From contig CAYTVG010000009.1 in assembly GCA_964441755.1 (NCBI GenBank), positions 62,001-126,000 on the forward strand: a DNA stretch of 64,000 bases, read 5' to 3'. Positions 1-7,629 of this stretch are shown here, piece after piece. Every line of letters starts with the position of its first letter. Within the stretch, counting starts at the first letter, position 1. Below the pieces are notes generated by a model, which was not told where the DNA came from, searched no databases, and saw only the letters and a program-made list of their open reading frames with translations. The translations under genes were made by a program, and so were the position numbers. This stretch comes from JAUMBM01 sp964441755 (lineage in GTDB: Bacteria; Bacteroidota; Bacteroidia; Chitinophagales; Saprospiraceae).

Positions 1-402
1 GAGAACCTCTCTCTTTTTATTGTATTGTGGATTTCGCAACCTGCGCAGATAGGCTGCATAAGCTCCAGGGGTATAAGCCTTGCTTACCTGCGTAGCCATA
101 CAATGCGCCAGCGTATCAAGATTGCCAAAATAATCCTCATCAGCGGGTGCATAAGGATCAAAATACAGGTCAAAATACGGCACTGAAGTGGCCAGCAAAC
201 TACCATCAGCAGCTAGAATACTCCCACGCTCAGGTTCAATTACCCGTTGCTTGAGCCATACACGCTCCCCCTCAGAACGCCAGCGATCACCCTGGTTGAT
301 GGCAATCTCATAAGTCCTGTATACCAGCAGCGCTGCTACTGGTATAAAACCAGCAAACAGCAAAATATAGGCCCGGTAAAGAACTTCATTCTTGATATCC
401 AT
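1..402 (-). CDS. ftsI: Penicillin-binding protein FtsI (5' part only)
   Basis: Septal peptidoglycan transpeptidase of the division cluster; only the first 134 residues lie in the window. The ATG at 402 follows the stop of the FtsL-like gene after one base. Translation begins MDIKNEVLYRAYIL, has one membrane segment at about residues 10-30, then a periplasmic start with RGSILAADGSLLATS at residues 59-73, the hallmark that opens the N-terminal domain of class B PBPs. The transpeptidase domain with SxxK, SxN and KTG boxes would lie beyond the window. Position after mraZ, rsmH and an FtsL-like gene fits FtsI rather than another PBP. A sporulation-type SpoVD/FtsI paralogue is the only real alternative and is unlikely in this lineage. 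Confidence 0.9.
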   Translation of the reverse strand, partial: MDIKNEVLYRAYILLFAGFIPVAALLVYRTYEIAINQGDRWRSEGERVWLKQRVIEPERGSILAADGSLLATSVPYFDLYFDPYAPADEDYFGNLDTLAHCMATQVSKAYTPGAYAAYLRRLRNPQYNKKREVL

Positions 403-403
403 C

Positions 404-727
404 TTACTTACTATCGTTGTTACCCACTACAATTTTCAAGGGAGTGCCGCGCTGCAGTTGCAGCCCATCCTCCTGCACCTTATTGACTACCTCGGAGCGC
501 AGGCTGTTGAACATATTCTCAGACTGCAAAGACATATAAGACCAGCGGAGATCCTGCACCTCTCGTTGCATCACCTGAATTTTCCGGACATTGCTCTCTG
601 CCTGATGTGCATTGGCAATGTAGAGAATGGCGAGCATTGCCAAAAAACCAATCATTGTAAGGTTTTTGACAAGCCAGGCACTTAGCTCAAACTTGCTGAC
701 CGTATGCAATAAGGCGCTTGTTCTCAT
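404..727 (-). CDS. FtsL-like cell division protein
   Basis: A 107-residue bitopic protein: about 20 cytoplasmic residues, a membrane segment (around LTMIGFLAMLAILYIANAH), then a periplasmic heptad-rich stretch likely to form a coiled coil (VRKIQVMQREVQDLRWSYM). Size, topology and place between rsmH and ftsI match FtsL-like proteins of Bacteroidota, which recruit FtsI and partners to the septum. I use the ATG at 727 because family members start with a short MR-type cytoplasmic tail; a TTG at 754 would add nine residues. The stop is separated from the ftsI start by a single base, so the two are probably translationally coupled. FtsL diverges fast, so the assignment rests on topology and context. 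Confidence 0.82.
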   Translation of the reverse strand: MRTSALLHTVSKFELSAWLVKNLTMIGFLAMLAILYIANAHQAESNVRKIQVMQREVQDLRWSYMSLQSENMFNSLRSEVVNKVQEDGLQLQRGTPLKIVVGNNDSK

Positions 728-754
728 ACATGTTGAACATAAGGTATGAACCAA

Positions 755-940
755 TCATTTTTCCAACAAGGGGGTAACGGGGGGAGCTACTAAGTTCATT
801 TGTATTATCTCTTCAAACGTCCGAGAGAACATCCCCTGCTGTGTTATTTCAATACGCTCTTCAAACATATGGATGATGCTCTCTTTTTGTCTTTCAATTG
901 CACGCATACAACCTCTGTAAAACCACACTTGCATCTTCAT
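755..940 (-). CDS. Possible 61-aa protein inside the division cluster
   Basis: A 61-codon frame with ATG at 940, 18 bases after the rsmH stop, filling the otherwise empty space before the FtsL-like gene. The product is charged and probably helical, with no membrane segment or motif I recognise. In favour: it is on the operon strand, has tight spacing, and ends just before the next start. Against: short length, no known family, and the region could simply be a spacer. A role in division is only suggested by position. Confidence 0.35.
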   Translation of the reverse strand: MKMQVWFYRGCMRAIERQKESIIHMFEERIEITQQGMFSRTFEEIIQMNLVAPPVTPLLEK

Positions 941-958
941 TCACCCACAAGCCATGCT

Positions 959-1864
959 TTAGGTGTGCGCCCGCCGTTCGGCAACACGCAACTTCGCGCT
1001 GTGGGCGCGGGGATTCACCTTTATCTCCGGTGCATCCGGCAACAGCGGTTTTTTGGTAATCAGTTCATAGGGTCTGTCCGTATTACCAAAAAAATCCTGC
1101 TGCAATACACCCGCTGCATTACCTGTTTTCATGACATTCTTCACCAGTCTGTCCTCAAGCGAGTGATAAGAAAGTACGACCAGCCGACCTCCGGCCGAAA
1201 GCACTTCAGTCGCCTGTACCAGCATATCAGCCAAAGCCCCCATCTCATCATTGACCTCGATGCGCAGCGCCTGAAAAACCTGCGCCAGATAGCGTTGCCG
1301 TGGTCCCTTGATGACGGGCTCTATGGCCGAGAGCAAGTCACCGATGGTAGCAATCGGACGCGCCTTCTGCTGCGCTGTCAAGTGCAATGCCAACGTACGA
1401 GCATTCCTGAGTTCGCCATAATCACTGAACATGCGCTGCAAGGCCGCTGCATCTCTGCCTGCAAGTACCCCGGCAGCTGTCAGTTCCTGCGACTGATCCA
1501 TACGCATATCCAGCGGAGCATCAAACCGATACGAGAATCCTCTGTCCCCTTCATCAAACTGATGCGAAGACACACCCAGATCTGCCAGCAGGCCATCTAT
1601 ACTGCGTATTCCCAACAGCCGCAGATAGCGCTTAAGGTGGCGAAAGTTGGCAGGAGCAAACAGCACCCGTTCGTCCGCCGGTACGTTCTGCACCGCATCT
1701 TCATCCTGGTCAAAAACCACCAGACGCCCTTTGGCGCCAAGCTTTTCCAATATCAGGCGACTATGTCCGCCACCGCCCAGCGTCACATCAACATAAGTAC
1801 CTTCCGGTCGTATGTTGAGAAAATCTATACAGGCCTCGGCCATGACAGGTACATGATAACTCAT
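959..1864 (-). CDS. rsmH: 16S rRNA (cytosine(1402)-N(4))-methyltransferase RsmH
   Basis: Methylates N4 of C1402 in 16S rRNA using S-adenosylmethionine, tuning the ribosomal P site. The 301 residues match the usual family length. Visible signatures are the SAM-binding DVTLGGGGHS (26-35), ADLGVSS (94-100), FQALRIEVN (197-205), SYHSLEDR (232-239) and the C-terminal NPRAHSAKLRVAER (284-297). The ATG overlaps the mraZ stop by one base (TGATG), so translation is coupled. As in most bacteria it is the second gene of the dcw cluster, though its role is in the ribosome rather than the wall. Confidence 0.97.
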   Translation of the reverse strand: MSYHVPVMAEACIDFLNIRPEGTYVDVTLGGGGHSRLILEKLGAKGRLVVFDQDEDAVQNVPADERVLFAPANFRHLKRYLRLLGIRSIDGLLADLGVSSHQFDEGDRGFSYRFDAPLDMRMDQSQELTAAGVLAGRDAAALQRMFSDYGELRNARTLALHLTAQQKARPIATIGDLLSAIEPVIKGPRQRYLAQVFQALRIEVNDEMGALADMLVQATEVLSAGGRLVVLSYHSLEDRLVKNVMKTGNAAGVLQQDFFGNTDRPYELITKKPLLPDAPEIKVNPRAHSAKLRVAERRAHT

Positions 1865-2334
1865 CAGTCTTCCTCCTTGGATTTACCCAGCTTACCAAGC
1901 ACCTCGTTGGCCAAATCTGAGAAATCGGGGGGTTCCTCCGACAGCATGCGCTCGTACTCCTCCAGCGCCCATATTTCTATGCGCTTGCCATAGCCCGTCA
2001 GGATAATATCTTTATCGATACCTGCATACTCGGCCAGCCGCTTAGGAAGCAGGATGCGGTCGGCTGTGTCCAGCGTCACCTCCTGTGCACCACGGAAAAA
2101 GTAGCGGGCAAAATCCCGATTCTGCTTGTTGTACAGATTGAGCTGCTCAACTTCGGCAGAAATTTGCTCCCAGACAGGTTCCGGATAGAGTACCAGACAC
2201 TTCTCGAAACCCCGGTTAATGATGAATTTACCCTTTTGCCAATCTCCCAACTGTGACAACATACCGCTAGGCAAGCGGAACCTCCCTTTGGGGTCCAGCC
2301 GTACATCGTACTCGCCTAACAGTTGCCTGATCAT
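1864..2334 (-). CDS. mraZ: Transcriptional regulator MraZ
   Basis: DNA-binding repressor of the division and cell-wall cluster it heads. The 156 residues hold two AbrB-like (SpoVT-AbrB) half domains: the first with DPKGRFRLP at 14-22, the second with DTADRILLP at 89-97, the pattern that builds the ring-shaped MraZ oligomer. It overlaps rsmH by one base. Three 10-bp direct repeats just upstream (2373-2402) have the spacing and sequence of MraZ boxes, so autoregulation is very likely. The basic N-terminus and the acidic tail (KSKEED) are normal for the family. Confidence 0.96.
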   Translation of the reverse strand: MIRQLLGEYDVRLDPKGRFRLPSGMLSQLGDWQKGKFIINRGFEKCLVLYPEPVWEQISAEVEQLNLYNKQNRDFARYFFRGAQEVTLDTADRILLPKRLAEYAGIDKDIILTGYGKRIEIWALEEYERMLSEEPPDFSDLANEVLGKLGKSKEED

Positions 2335-2354
2335 CGGTTATTTGTATTTCAATT

Positions 2355-2362
2355 CAAATGTA
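2355..2362 (-). promoter_or_regulatory. -7 promoter element of the mraZ operon
   Basis: TACATTTG on the minus strand fits the Bacteroidota -7 consensus TAnnTTTG and lies 21 bases upstream of the mraZ ATG. The three MraZ-type repeats lie immediately upstream, where they would cover the -33 region, a good geometry for repression. Confidence 0.6.
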
Positions 2363-2372
2363 TGAGTTTTCT

Positions 2373-2402
2373 ATGACACTTATTACCACTTTTAGACACT
2401 TT
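2373..2402 (-). promoter_or_regulatory. MraZ operator, three 10-bp direct repeats
   Basis: Read on the minus strand the site is AAAGTGTCTA, AAAGTGGTAA, TAAGTGTCAT, three head-to-tail copies with an exact 10-bp period. MraZ proteins are known to bind direct repeats with about one helical turn spacing: TGGG-type boxes in E. coli and AAAGTG(T/G)-N3 boxes in Mycoplasma. The copies here match the AAAGTG form almost exactly and sit directly upstream of mraZ. Binding itself is inferred. Confidence 0.75.
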
Positions 2403-2732
2403 TTTTGCAATTCTGTGTTTTTTTCTGTTCCGCCCTAGCTTCTATCGCTTAGATTGCACCTTTTGAGTGCCTAAATAGCCGTACAAACCGGCTTCACGAG
2501 CACATATTTTTGGCTTTCATCTCCTTAGCAGTCTGTTATCAGCACGTTTTTGAGGATTTTGGTCAGCCGGCGCCTGCGTTGACTGGTGTCAAAAAGTGGG
2601 AAACATTTCACACCAACTACCCTTTCTGCATGCAACAAAGGGTCCCGGCGGCGTTTACGCCCTCAAATGAGCAGATCGCAGGCCAGGCTGTGAATTATTT
2701 GTAAAAATTGCCCTCCATAGAAAAAATACAGC
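2403..2732. other. Intergenic region between mraZ and a glycosyltransferase gene
   Basis: This 330-base spacer separates divergent genes. Its left edge is the MraZ operator and its right edge the promoter element of the glycosyltransferase. The middle holds no gene I can support, no clear hairpin and no RNA motif I recognise. Confidence 0.5.
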
Positions 2733-2740
2733 TATCTTTG
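2733..2740 (+). promoter_or_regulatory. -7 promoter element of the glycosyltransferase gene
   Basis: TATCTTTG matches TAnnTTTG. A TTG at 2708-2710 gives a possible -33 element with a 22-base spacer. It lies 29 bases before the GTG start at 2770. Confidence 0.6.
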
Positions 2741-2769
2741 GCGATCTTTAAAAGTCTATGGGCTAAACA

Positions 2770-3489
2770 GTGAGTGACTGCCTGGTTATCATACCTACCT
2801 TCAATGAGCGGGAGAATATTGTTCGCATGATCGAAACAGTGTTCGGCCTCCCGCACCCTTTTCACGTTCTGATTGTTGATGATGGCTCTCCGGACGGTAC
2901 GGCTACGCTCGTCAAAGAGCAGCAGCGTCTCTTTCCCGACAGCTTATTTCTCATCGAGCGACAAGGCAAACTGGGTCTTGGCACGGCCTACATCGCCGGC
3001 TTTCGCTGGGGCCTTGCTCGTGATTATCAGTATTTTTTTGAAATGGATGCTGACTTCAGCCATCCCCCTGCTGATTTGGTGCGCCTCTATGAGGCTTGTG
3101 CAAAGCATGGCGCCGATCTGGCTGTTGGTTCCCGCTACGTCCGTGGAGGTAAGCTCGAAAATTGGCCTATGGACAGGATTCTCTTGTCATACGGTGCCTC
3201 CCTCTACGTGCGTGTCATCACCGGTATGCCTGTGAAAGATCCTACAGCAGGCTTTGTATGTTACCGGCGGCGAGTGCTGGAAACCATGGATTTGGAAGCC
3301 ATTCATTTCATCGGTTACGCTTTCCAGATCGAAATGAAGTTTACAGCCCGTCGGTTGGGCTTCAGCATTGTAGAGGTGCCAATCACCTTTAGTGACCGCA
3401 TCGAGGGATCATCCAAAATGTCGAAAGGAATTGTCAAAGAGGCCGTTCTGGGTGTTCTTAAAATGAAATGGCGCTCATTGTTTCAGTAG
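2770..3489 (+). CDS. Polyprenol-phosphate glycosyltransferase (DPM1-like GT2)
   Basis: A 239-residue cytoplasmic GT-A fold enzyme that probably moves a sugar from a nucleotide donor to a polyprenyl phosphate. Motifs are VIIPTFNE (6-13), the nucleotide-binding VDDGSPDGT (36-44), GLGTAY (69-74), the metal-binding MDAD followed by FSHPP (92-100) and a conserved GSSKMS near the end. Length and sequence match the soluble DPM1/Ppm1 type without the extra membrane helices of GtrB proteins. The start is GTG, because the ATG just upstream runs into a stop. Mannose is the usual sugar in this family, but the donor cannot be read from sequence. Confidence 0.88.
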   Translation: MSDCLVIIPTFNERENIVRMIETVFGLPHPFHVLIVDDGSPDGTATLVKEQQRLFPDSLFLIERQGKLGLGTAYIAGFRWGLARDYQYFFEMDADFSHPPADLVRLYEACAKHGADLAVGSRYVRGGKLENWPMDRILLSYGASLYVRVITGMPVKDPTAGFVCYRRRVLETMDLEAIHFIGYAFQIEMKFTARRLGFSIVEVPITFSDRIEGSSKMSKGIVKEAVLGVLKMKWRSLFQ

Positions 3490-3527
3490 CAGGCCCGATT
3501 ATTGCCTGTCCGGAGGAGCGTGTTGAG

Positions 3528-3551
3528 GTCATTGCTGCCGGGAGCAATGAC
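3528..3551 (+). terminator. Hairpin after the glycosyltransferase gene
   Basis: A perfect 9-bp stem (GTCATTGCT / AGCAATGAC) with a six-base loop, 39 bases after the stop. There is no T-run directly behind it, so it is a candidate terminator or mRNA-end hairpin only. Confidence 0.4.
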
Positions 3552-3683
3552 ATTATTGGCACACCTCTTTCTTCTTGAAGAAGCCTGGCTGGCTAAAAAA
3601 GATAATATCTGTGGAAAAGGACTCGCCAGCGCGACAGGCAAGTCCCGGATGTACTCTCAAAATGTACAAAATCAGGCTCTGTG

Positions 3684-3709
3684 GCCTGCTGCGTAGCAAA
3701 GCAGCAGGC
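3684..3709 (-). terminator. Hairpin after the small membrane protein gene
   Basis: A perfect 9-bp stem (GCCTGCTGC / GCAGCAGGC) with an eight-base loop, lying 10 bases past the stop of the gene at 3720-4058 on the minus strand. Confidence 0.5.
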
Positions 3710-3719
3710 TTGTGACTGC

Positions 3720-4058
3720 TCAGCCCTCGCGCAGCAACCCGCCCAGCCAGCCTCCCAGTCCGGCCAACATGGCTCCCAGCATAGCCGTGATAACCACCAG
3801 CATACTCCCACTCAGTCCTCCCAAAAGTTCACCTACCCGGGCCGACAGTATACCTGCATTCAGGTGATTCATCCAGGCGGCAGCTGCACCCCACAGAATA
3901 CCGCCTCCCACGGCTGCCCAGATCAGCGAAGGTACGGGCTTAAGACCCACTACCCAGGCGATGACCAAGGACAACAAAGCCATTCCGTACCAGGGAACAA
4001 TACTGTGAACCACCCAACCAACGACAGCAACGATTGCTGCCAACAGTATTCCTTTCAT
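3720..4058 (-). CDS. Small integral membrane protein, function unknown
   Basis: A 112-residue very hydrophobic protein with about four membrane helices: the N-terminal MKGILLAAIVAVVGW, the segment around MALLSLVIAWVVG, a Gly/Ala/Trp-rich helix near AVGGGILWGAAAAW, and a C-terminal Gly-rich helix ending in GGWLGGLLREG. I take the ATG at 4058, since the longer frame needs a TTG and adds a tail with no membrane character. I do not recognise a family. The pattern of small residues in the last two helices suggests tight helix packing. It is transcribed toward the preceding glycosyltransferase; nothing in the context gives a role. Confidence 0.6.
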   Translation of the reverse strand: MKGILLAAIVAVVGWVVHSIVPWYGMALLSLVIAWVVGLKPVPSLIWAAVGGGILWGAAAAWMNHLNAGILSARVGELLGGLSGSMLVVITAMLGAMLAGLGGWLGGLLREG

Positions 4059-4156
4059 AATAATCAATGTTATCGCTGTGCAAAAAGCAGCTGTTGACAA
4101 TTTTGAACATCTGATCCGTACCTGACAGACGCCATTAACAAAGGATGCAAAAGCCC

Positions 4157-6607
4157 TTATTCAAAATTCCACACCCGTGCAAGAGCCTTCTTCTGTGCCG
4201 ACGCCTCATCGGCCAGGAAAAGCAAATCAAAATACCGCCCCTCTACCCATGGTTGCAAGCCCGTCTGAAAATGAGGACTTCCCGGATTACCCGACTGCCC
4301 GCCAGGATATACCCCCCATGCTTTGACGGGCGTTGAGAGCTCTACTACAAACCGCCACGAAGGCCCGTTTGTCCTTGTCTGAGCATTGGGCGCATCTTTG
4401 AACCCGCCCGTGATAAGGGTCGAAGACCCCATACCCGGCAACCTCGCCAGGTGAGCAACGGTTGCCTGCTGGTGTAAAGCCCAGGTACATGACTCTGTGT
4501 GATAAGTACCGCCAAGTTCCTCCGTCGTTTTATCCCAGGCAGCCGCCACCAAATCCGGGGCCGTTTCCACAACGGCTGTAGTCGTCTTGTTATCAAATAC
4601 AGGATGCGCCGATTGCTTAGACAGCAGGTCCACGGTCACCCAATTTTCGGGATAGACGAGTTTGTTGGAATCCGGATGTGTGTACAGCTCGTCGTACGTC
4701 AGACGGTACAGATGATTGTACCAGGTAGTAAACACCACTGCCGGACGAGAAGTCGCCCTAAACGTGTAATCCCACTCTTTAATATCTGCATACATCTGTC
4801 TGGCCATCTCATCGCGAAAAGAAGGGCTGTTCCCCAGTAGGGACAACATCACGGGTAAGGTTTCTGCTGCGCGAAGTGTATAATTATCAAGCTGCAGCGC
4901 CTTCAGATCATCGACTGTAGCCTTATTCAATTTGGCAAGCCGTTTGTTGATATAGCGACCCCGGTAGTCATCGAAGTAACCGTTGTAATAATAAGGATAC
5001 TCAGGCCCCGTAGACTGCTGATTGGCACTCGACACGAAGCCTCTTTCCGGATTACGCGTGCGAGGTATGTGTTCGAAGGGAATAAAACCTGCCCAGCCAT
5101 TAGCTGACGCTTTACCTTCGCCAACAAAGCGTCCTTGTCCGTGGGATTTCAGCGGAAACTTGCCTGTCACTGTCATTGCGATATCGCCATCACGGCTTGC
5201 AAAAACAAAATTTTGAGCCGGCGAATCCCAGCCTTTCAAGGCCTCCTGGTAATCGTCATAATTTTTGCCGGCCATGAGGCGGAGAAAGCCCCCAATTTCA
5301 TAGTGCGATTTCTTGTCCGGCTTATCGTGTGCTATCCAGCGCATGGCGAGATCTTTATCGCTGGCATTTTCATCGCTATACACAACAGGCCCCCAGACAG
5401 TCCAGGGAGTGCGCTCCAGTACTGGTTTGCTCTGCCCGCGCACATAGATGGTATCGGTATGCCAGTCCGTAGCTTTGGGCAGGCCATCAAGCAGATAATG
5501 GCTGCGCGTACTATCTGTCCAGCTGATCCGATGCCAGTCGAGCACATCGTGAGAAACATTGGTTACCCCCCAGGCTATGTGCTCATTGTGGCCAATGATG
5601 ATACCCGGCACCCCCGGCAGCGAAACCCCGTAGGCATTGATAGCAGGTGTATGTATTTGTACTTCATACCAGATGGAAGGCAATGTAAGTGCCAAATGGG
5701 GATCATTGCACAGGATGGGATGCCCGCTGTCTGTACGCTCTCCGGCTACGGCCCAATTATTACTCCCCACCCCTTCCGGATGCCGGGCTTCGAGTTGGTA
5801 CGGCAGGCGTGCCCCCAGCCGGATAGCTTCAGCAGCGGGTTCTTCCACCGGTACCGGCGAAAAACCCCAGGCTGTCCCTGTCGGCACGACCGGAGAATCA
5901 TAGGGATTGCGGTCTGGGAATAAAGTATCGAAAAGCTGGTCACCCAACAAATTGCGCGTGTGGGTAGCCGCAATATCATCATTCTTTCCGCACAAAGTCT
6001 CCGCCATACTTTTAAAAAACAGCGCCGACTTAAAGGGTGACCAAGGCTCGGGTTCGTAGCCCAGCAGTAAGAATTCCAGTGGATAATCACAGGGCTTCAG
6101 CTGATCGATATAGGCATTGACCCCGTCGGCATAGCGTTGTAAGATGGCATACTCCTCCGGCTCATTGATCCAGGCCGACAAACTGTTGGCTGCCGCTGTT
6201 ACCAGGCCCTTGCGCCGCTGAAGCTTATCGCGCTCCAGCGCGCGCTTGCCTACCACCTCTGAAAGACGGCCGCTCACCGCCCGCACTGCCATATCCATTT
6301 GCCAGAGTCTGTGGTAAGCTGTCACATACCCCTGTATAAAGACTGCGTCCTTTACGTCCTCTGCAAAAATATGCGGCACCTGACGCTCATCGAAATACAC
6401 CCGCCCTTTGGCCGGCAAGCCTGCAAATTTTTCCTGCAACTGCTCATCCTCCTCCCTGACGGGCTCCGCCCGTTTCCAAAAACCCGTATAGGGGCAAAAA
6501 AACCTACCCACTGCCGGCAGACTGCTGCCGCCAAGGCCATGTGTATCGCCTACCCATATCAGGATTACCAGCAGGGCGGCACCTATCCAGAACTTTATCT
6601 GCTTCAT
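4157..6607 (-). CDS. Penicillin acylase family protein (Ntn-hydrolase)
   Basis: A secreted or periplasmic amidase of the penicillin G acylase / acyl-homoserine-lactone acylase superfamily, 816 residues. It has an N-terminal signal or anchor segment (residues 5-20), an alpha-chain region, then GVGSNNWAVAG with the catalytic serine at 282, which becomes the N-terminal nucleophile after autocleavage at G281-S282. Further family signatures are LCNDPHL shortly after the serine, SANQQSTGPEYPYY, and GGQSGNPGSPHF near the C-terminus. The true substrate (beta-lactam side chain, acyl-homoserine lactone or a peptide amide) cannot be told from sequence. The gene stands alone on the minus strand with a 400-base spacer upstream. 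Confidence 0.93.
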   Translation of the reverse strand: MKQIKFWIGAALLVILIWVGDTHGLGGSSLPAVGRFFCPYTGFWKRAEPVREEDEQLQEKFAGLPAKGRVYFDERQVPHIFAEDVKDAVFIQGYVTAYHRLWQMDMAVRAVSGRLSEVVGKRALERDKLQRRKGLVTAAANSLSAWINEPEEYAILQRYADGVNAYIDQLKPCDYPLEFLLLGYEPEPWSPFKSALFFKSMAETLCGKNDDIAATHTRNLLGDQLFDTLFPDRNPYDSPVVPTGTAWGFSPVPVEEPAAEAIRLGARLPYQLEARHPEGVGSNNWAVAGERTDSGHPILCNDPHLALTLPSIWYEVQIHTPAINAYGVSLPGVPGIIIGHNEHIAWGVTNVSHDVLDWHRISWTDSTRSHYLLDGLPKATDWHTDTIYVRGQSKPVLERTPWTVWGPVVYSDENASDKDLAMRWIAHDKPDKKSHYEIGGFLRLMAGKNYDDYQEALKGWDSPAQNFVFASRDGDIAMTVTGKFPLKSHGQGRFVGEGKASANGWAGFIPFEHIPRTRNPERGFVSSANQQSTGPEYPYYYNGYFDDYRGRYINKRLAKLNKATVDDLKALQLDNYTLRAAETLPVMLSLLGNSPSFRDEMARQMYADIKEWDYTFRATSRPAVVFTTWYNHLYRLTYDELYTHPDSNKLVYPENWVTVDLLSKQSAHPVFDNKTTTAVVETAPDLVAAAWDKTTEELGGTYHTESCTWALHQQATVAHLARLPGMGSSTLITGGFKDAPNAQTRTNGPSWRFVVELSTPVKAWGVYPGGQSGNPGSPHFQTGLQPWVEGRYFDLLFLADEASAQKKALARVWNFE

Positions 6608-7011
6608 ATAGTTAATTAGTCATCGCTGTTGACAAAATCATGCAGAACACTCCTTAGCAAAACGCGCCACCCTAAGAAGATTGCCCCGTGAGGCGGCTTG
6701 CTAAAAGCTCCATCTTCACTCAGCGCGTATCCCGAAATTTCTGCCCAACCCCAAAAGGTTCTTTTATCGCGGTTTGTATCTTTTCCCCTCCGGCAGCACT
6801 GCCTACCTTTCTTCAGAAACACAAGAAAAAGAATCTTTTTGCCTGCTGCAGAAATCCATACATACACCCCCGATGATTGTTTATTTTTCCGAATGTAGTC
6901 AATTTAACAAAATTAACAATCATTGAAAACATGATTGGGCGACTAAGGCCACCCAAAAGTATTTTGAATTGTTCTTATATCAACATCCATCCATAAACTT
7001 CAGTTAAAGGT
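6608..7011. other. Intergenic region between divergent genes
   Basis: About 400 bases upstream of both the acylase gene (minus) and a lipoprotein gene (plus). It becomes AT-rich toward the right. I find no exact TAnnTTTG element, no strong hairpin and no convincing reading frame; both promoters must lie here but cannot be placed. Confidence 0.4.
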
Positions 7012-7551
7012 ATGAAAAATTATTTTTTCGGGCTTATAATGCTACTGGCTGTCGGGTGTCGGGTAGAAACACCTGCTGTGAGCGGCGCGACCCACGACCC
7101 AAGATTCAGGGTAGCCGAGCCCAACAAGCTGTTTTTTAAAAACATCCGGCAGATCGATTACCGGCAGTCTGCCCATGAGCGCGAGCAGCCGGAAATTTAT
7201 ATTCATGCCAATTGGCCACAACAGCAGGCCAACCATTGGCGGCTGGCTATAGAACACCATTGGCTGGCAGATGAAGCCTACCTCCGCTTCATTCCTCCTG
7301 CCGGCCTGATCGACAGTACCCAATGGAAAATCAGCATACCCGGCGACAAGGAAAAATCATTGGATCTCAGTTCGCTAACCTCCCAGTACGAAGCCGGCGA
7401 GCGGCTGCTACAATGTCTGCGGACGCAAAAAACCATTGCTGTTTACACAGAAGGCGGTAATCACCGCTATGAGCTTTTCACTACAGAAATTGACCAAAAA
7501 AGCGGAATAACCACCCTTCACGACTATTTTCAGTTGGTGAGTATGCGATAA
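7012..7551 (+). CDS. Putative lipoprotein, function unknown
   Basis: A 179-residue protein with a lipoprotein-like signal, MKNYFFGLIMLLAVGC, in which Cys16 would be lipidated (G at -1; the -3 position is Ala, slightly off consensus). The rest is soluble, aromatic-rich and mixed alpha/beta, with no domain I recognise. It is a single gene flanked by a promoter-bearing spacer and a strong terminator hairpin at 7564-7599. It probably sits on the periplasmic face of a membrane. Confidence 0.72.
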   Translation: MKNYFFGLIMLLAVGCRVETPAVSGATHDPRFRVAEPNKLFFKNIRQIDYRQSAHEREQPEIYIHANWPQQQANHWRLAIEHHWLADEAYLRFIPPAGLIDSTQWKISIPGDKEKSLDLSSLTSQYEAGERLLQCLRTQKTIAVYTEGGNHRYELFTTEIDQKSGITTLHDYFQLVSMR

Positions 7552-7563
7552 AGCTTCTGTAGG

Positions 7564-7599
7564 AAAATGCTTTGGCGGCCGATGGCGCCAAAGCATTTT
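7564..7599. terminator. Bidirectional terminator hairpin
   Basis: A 14-bp perfect stem (AAAATGCTTTGGCG / CGCCAAAGCATTTT) with an eight-base loop, A-run on one side and T-run on the other, between convergent genes. It carries the TTTGGCG core found in several other hairpins of this window. Confidence 0.85.
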
Positions 7600-7629
7600 T
7601 CAAATAAACAGAATATTTGCCGAGGATAT

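Noticed and set aside
800..1993. Long plus-strand reading frame of 397 codons opposite rsmH
   Set aside because: It is a shadow of rsmH, whose conserved motifs are all in the minus frame; the plus frame has no recognisable domain.
5135..5923. 262-codon plus-strand frame inside the penicillin acylase gene
   Set aside because: Antisense shadow of the acylase, which has all its catalytic motifs on the other strand.
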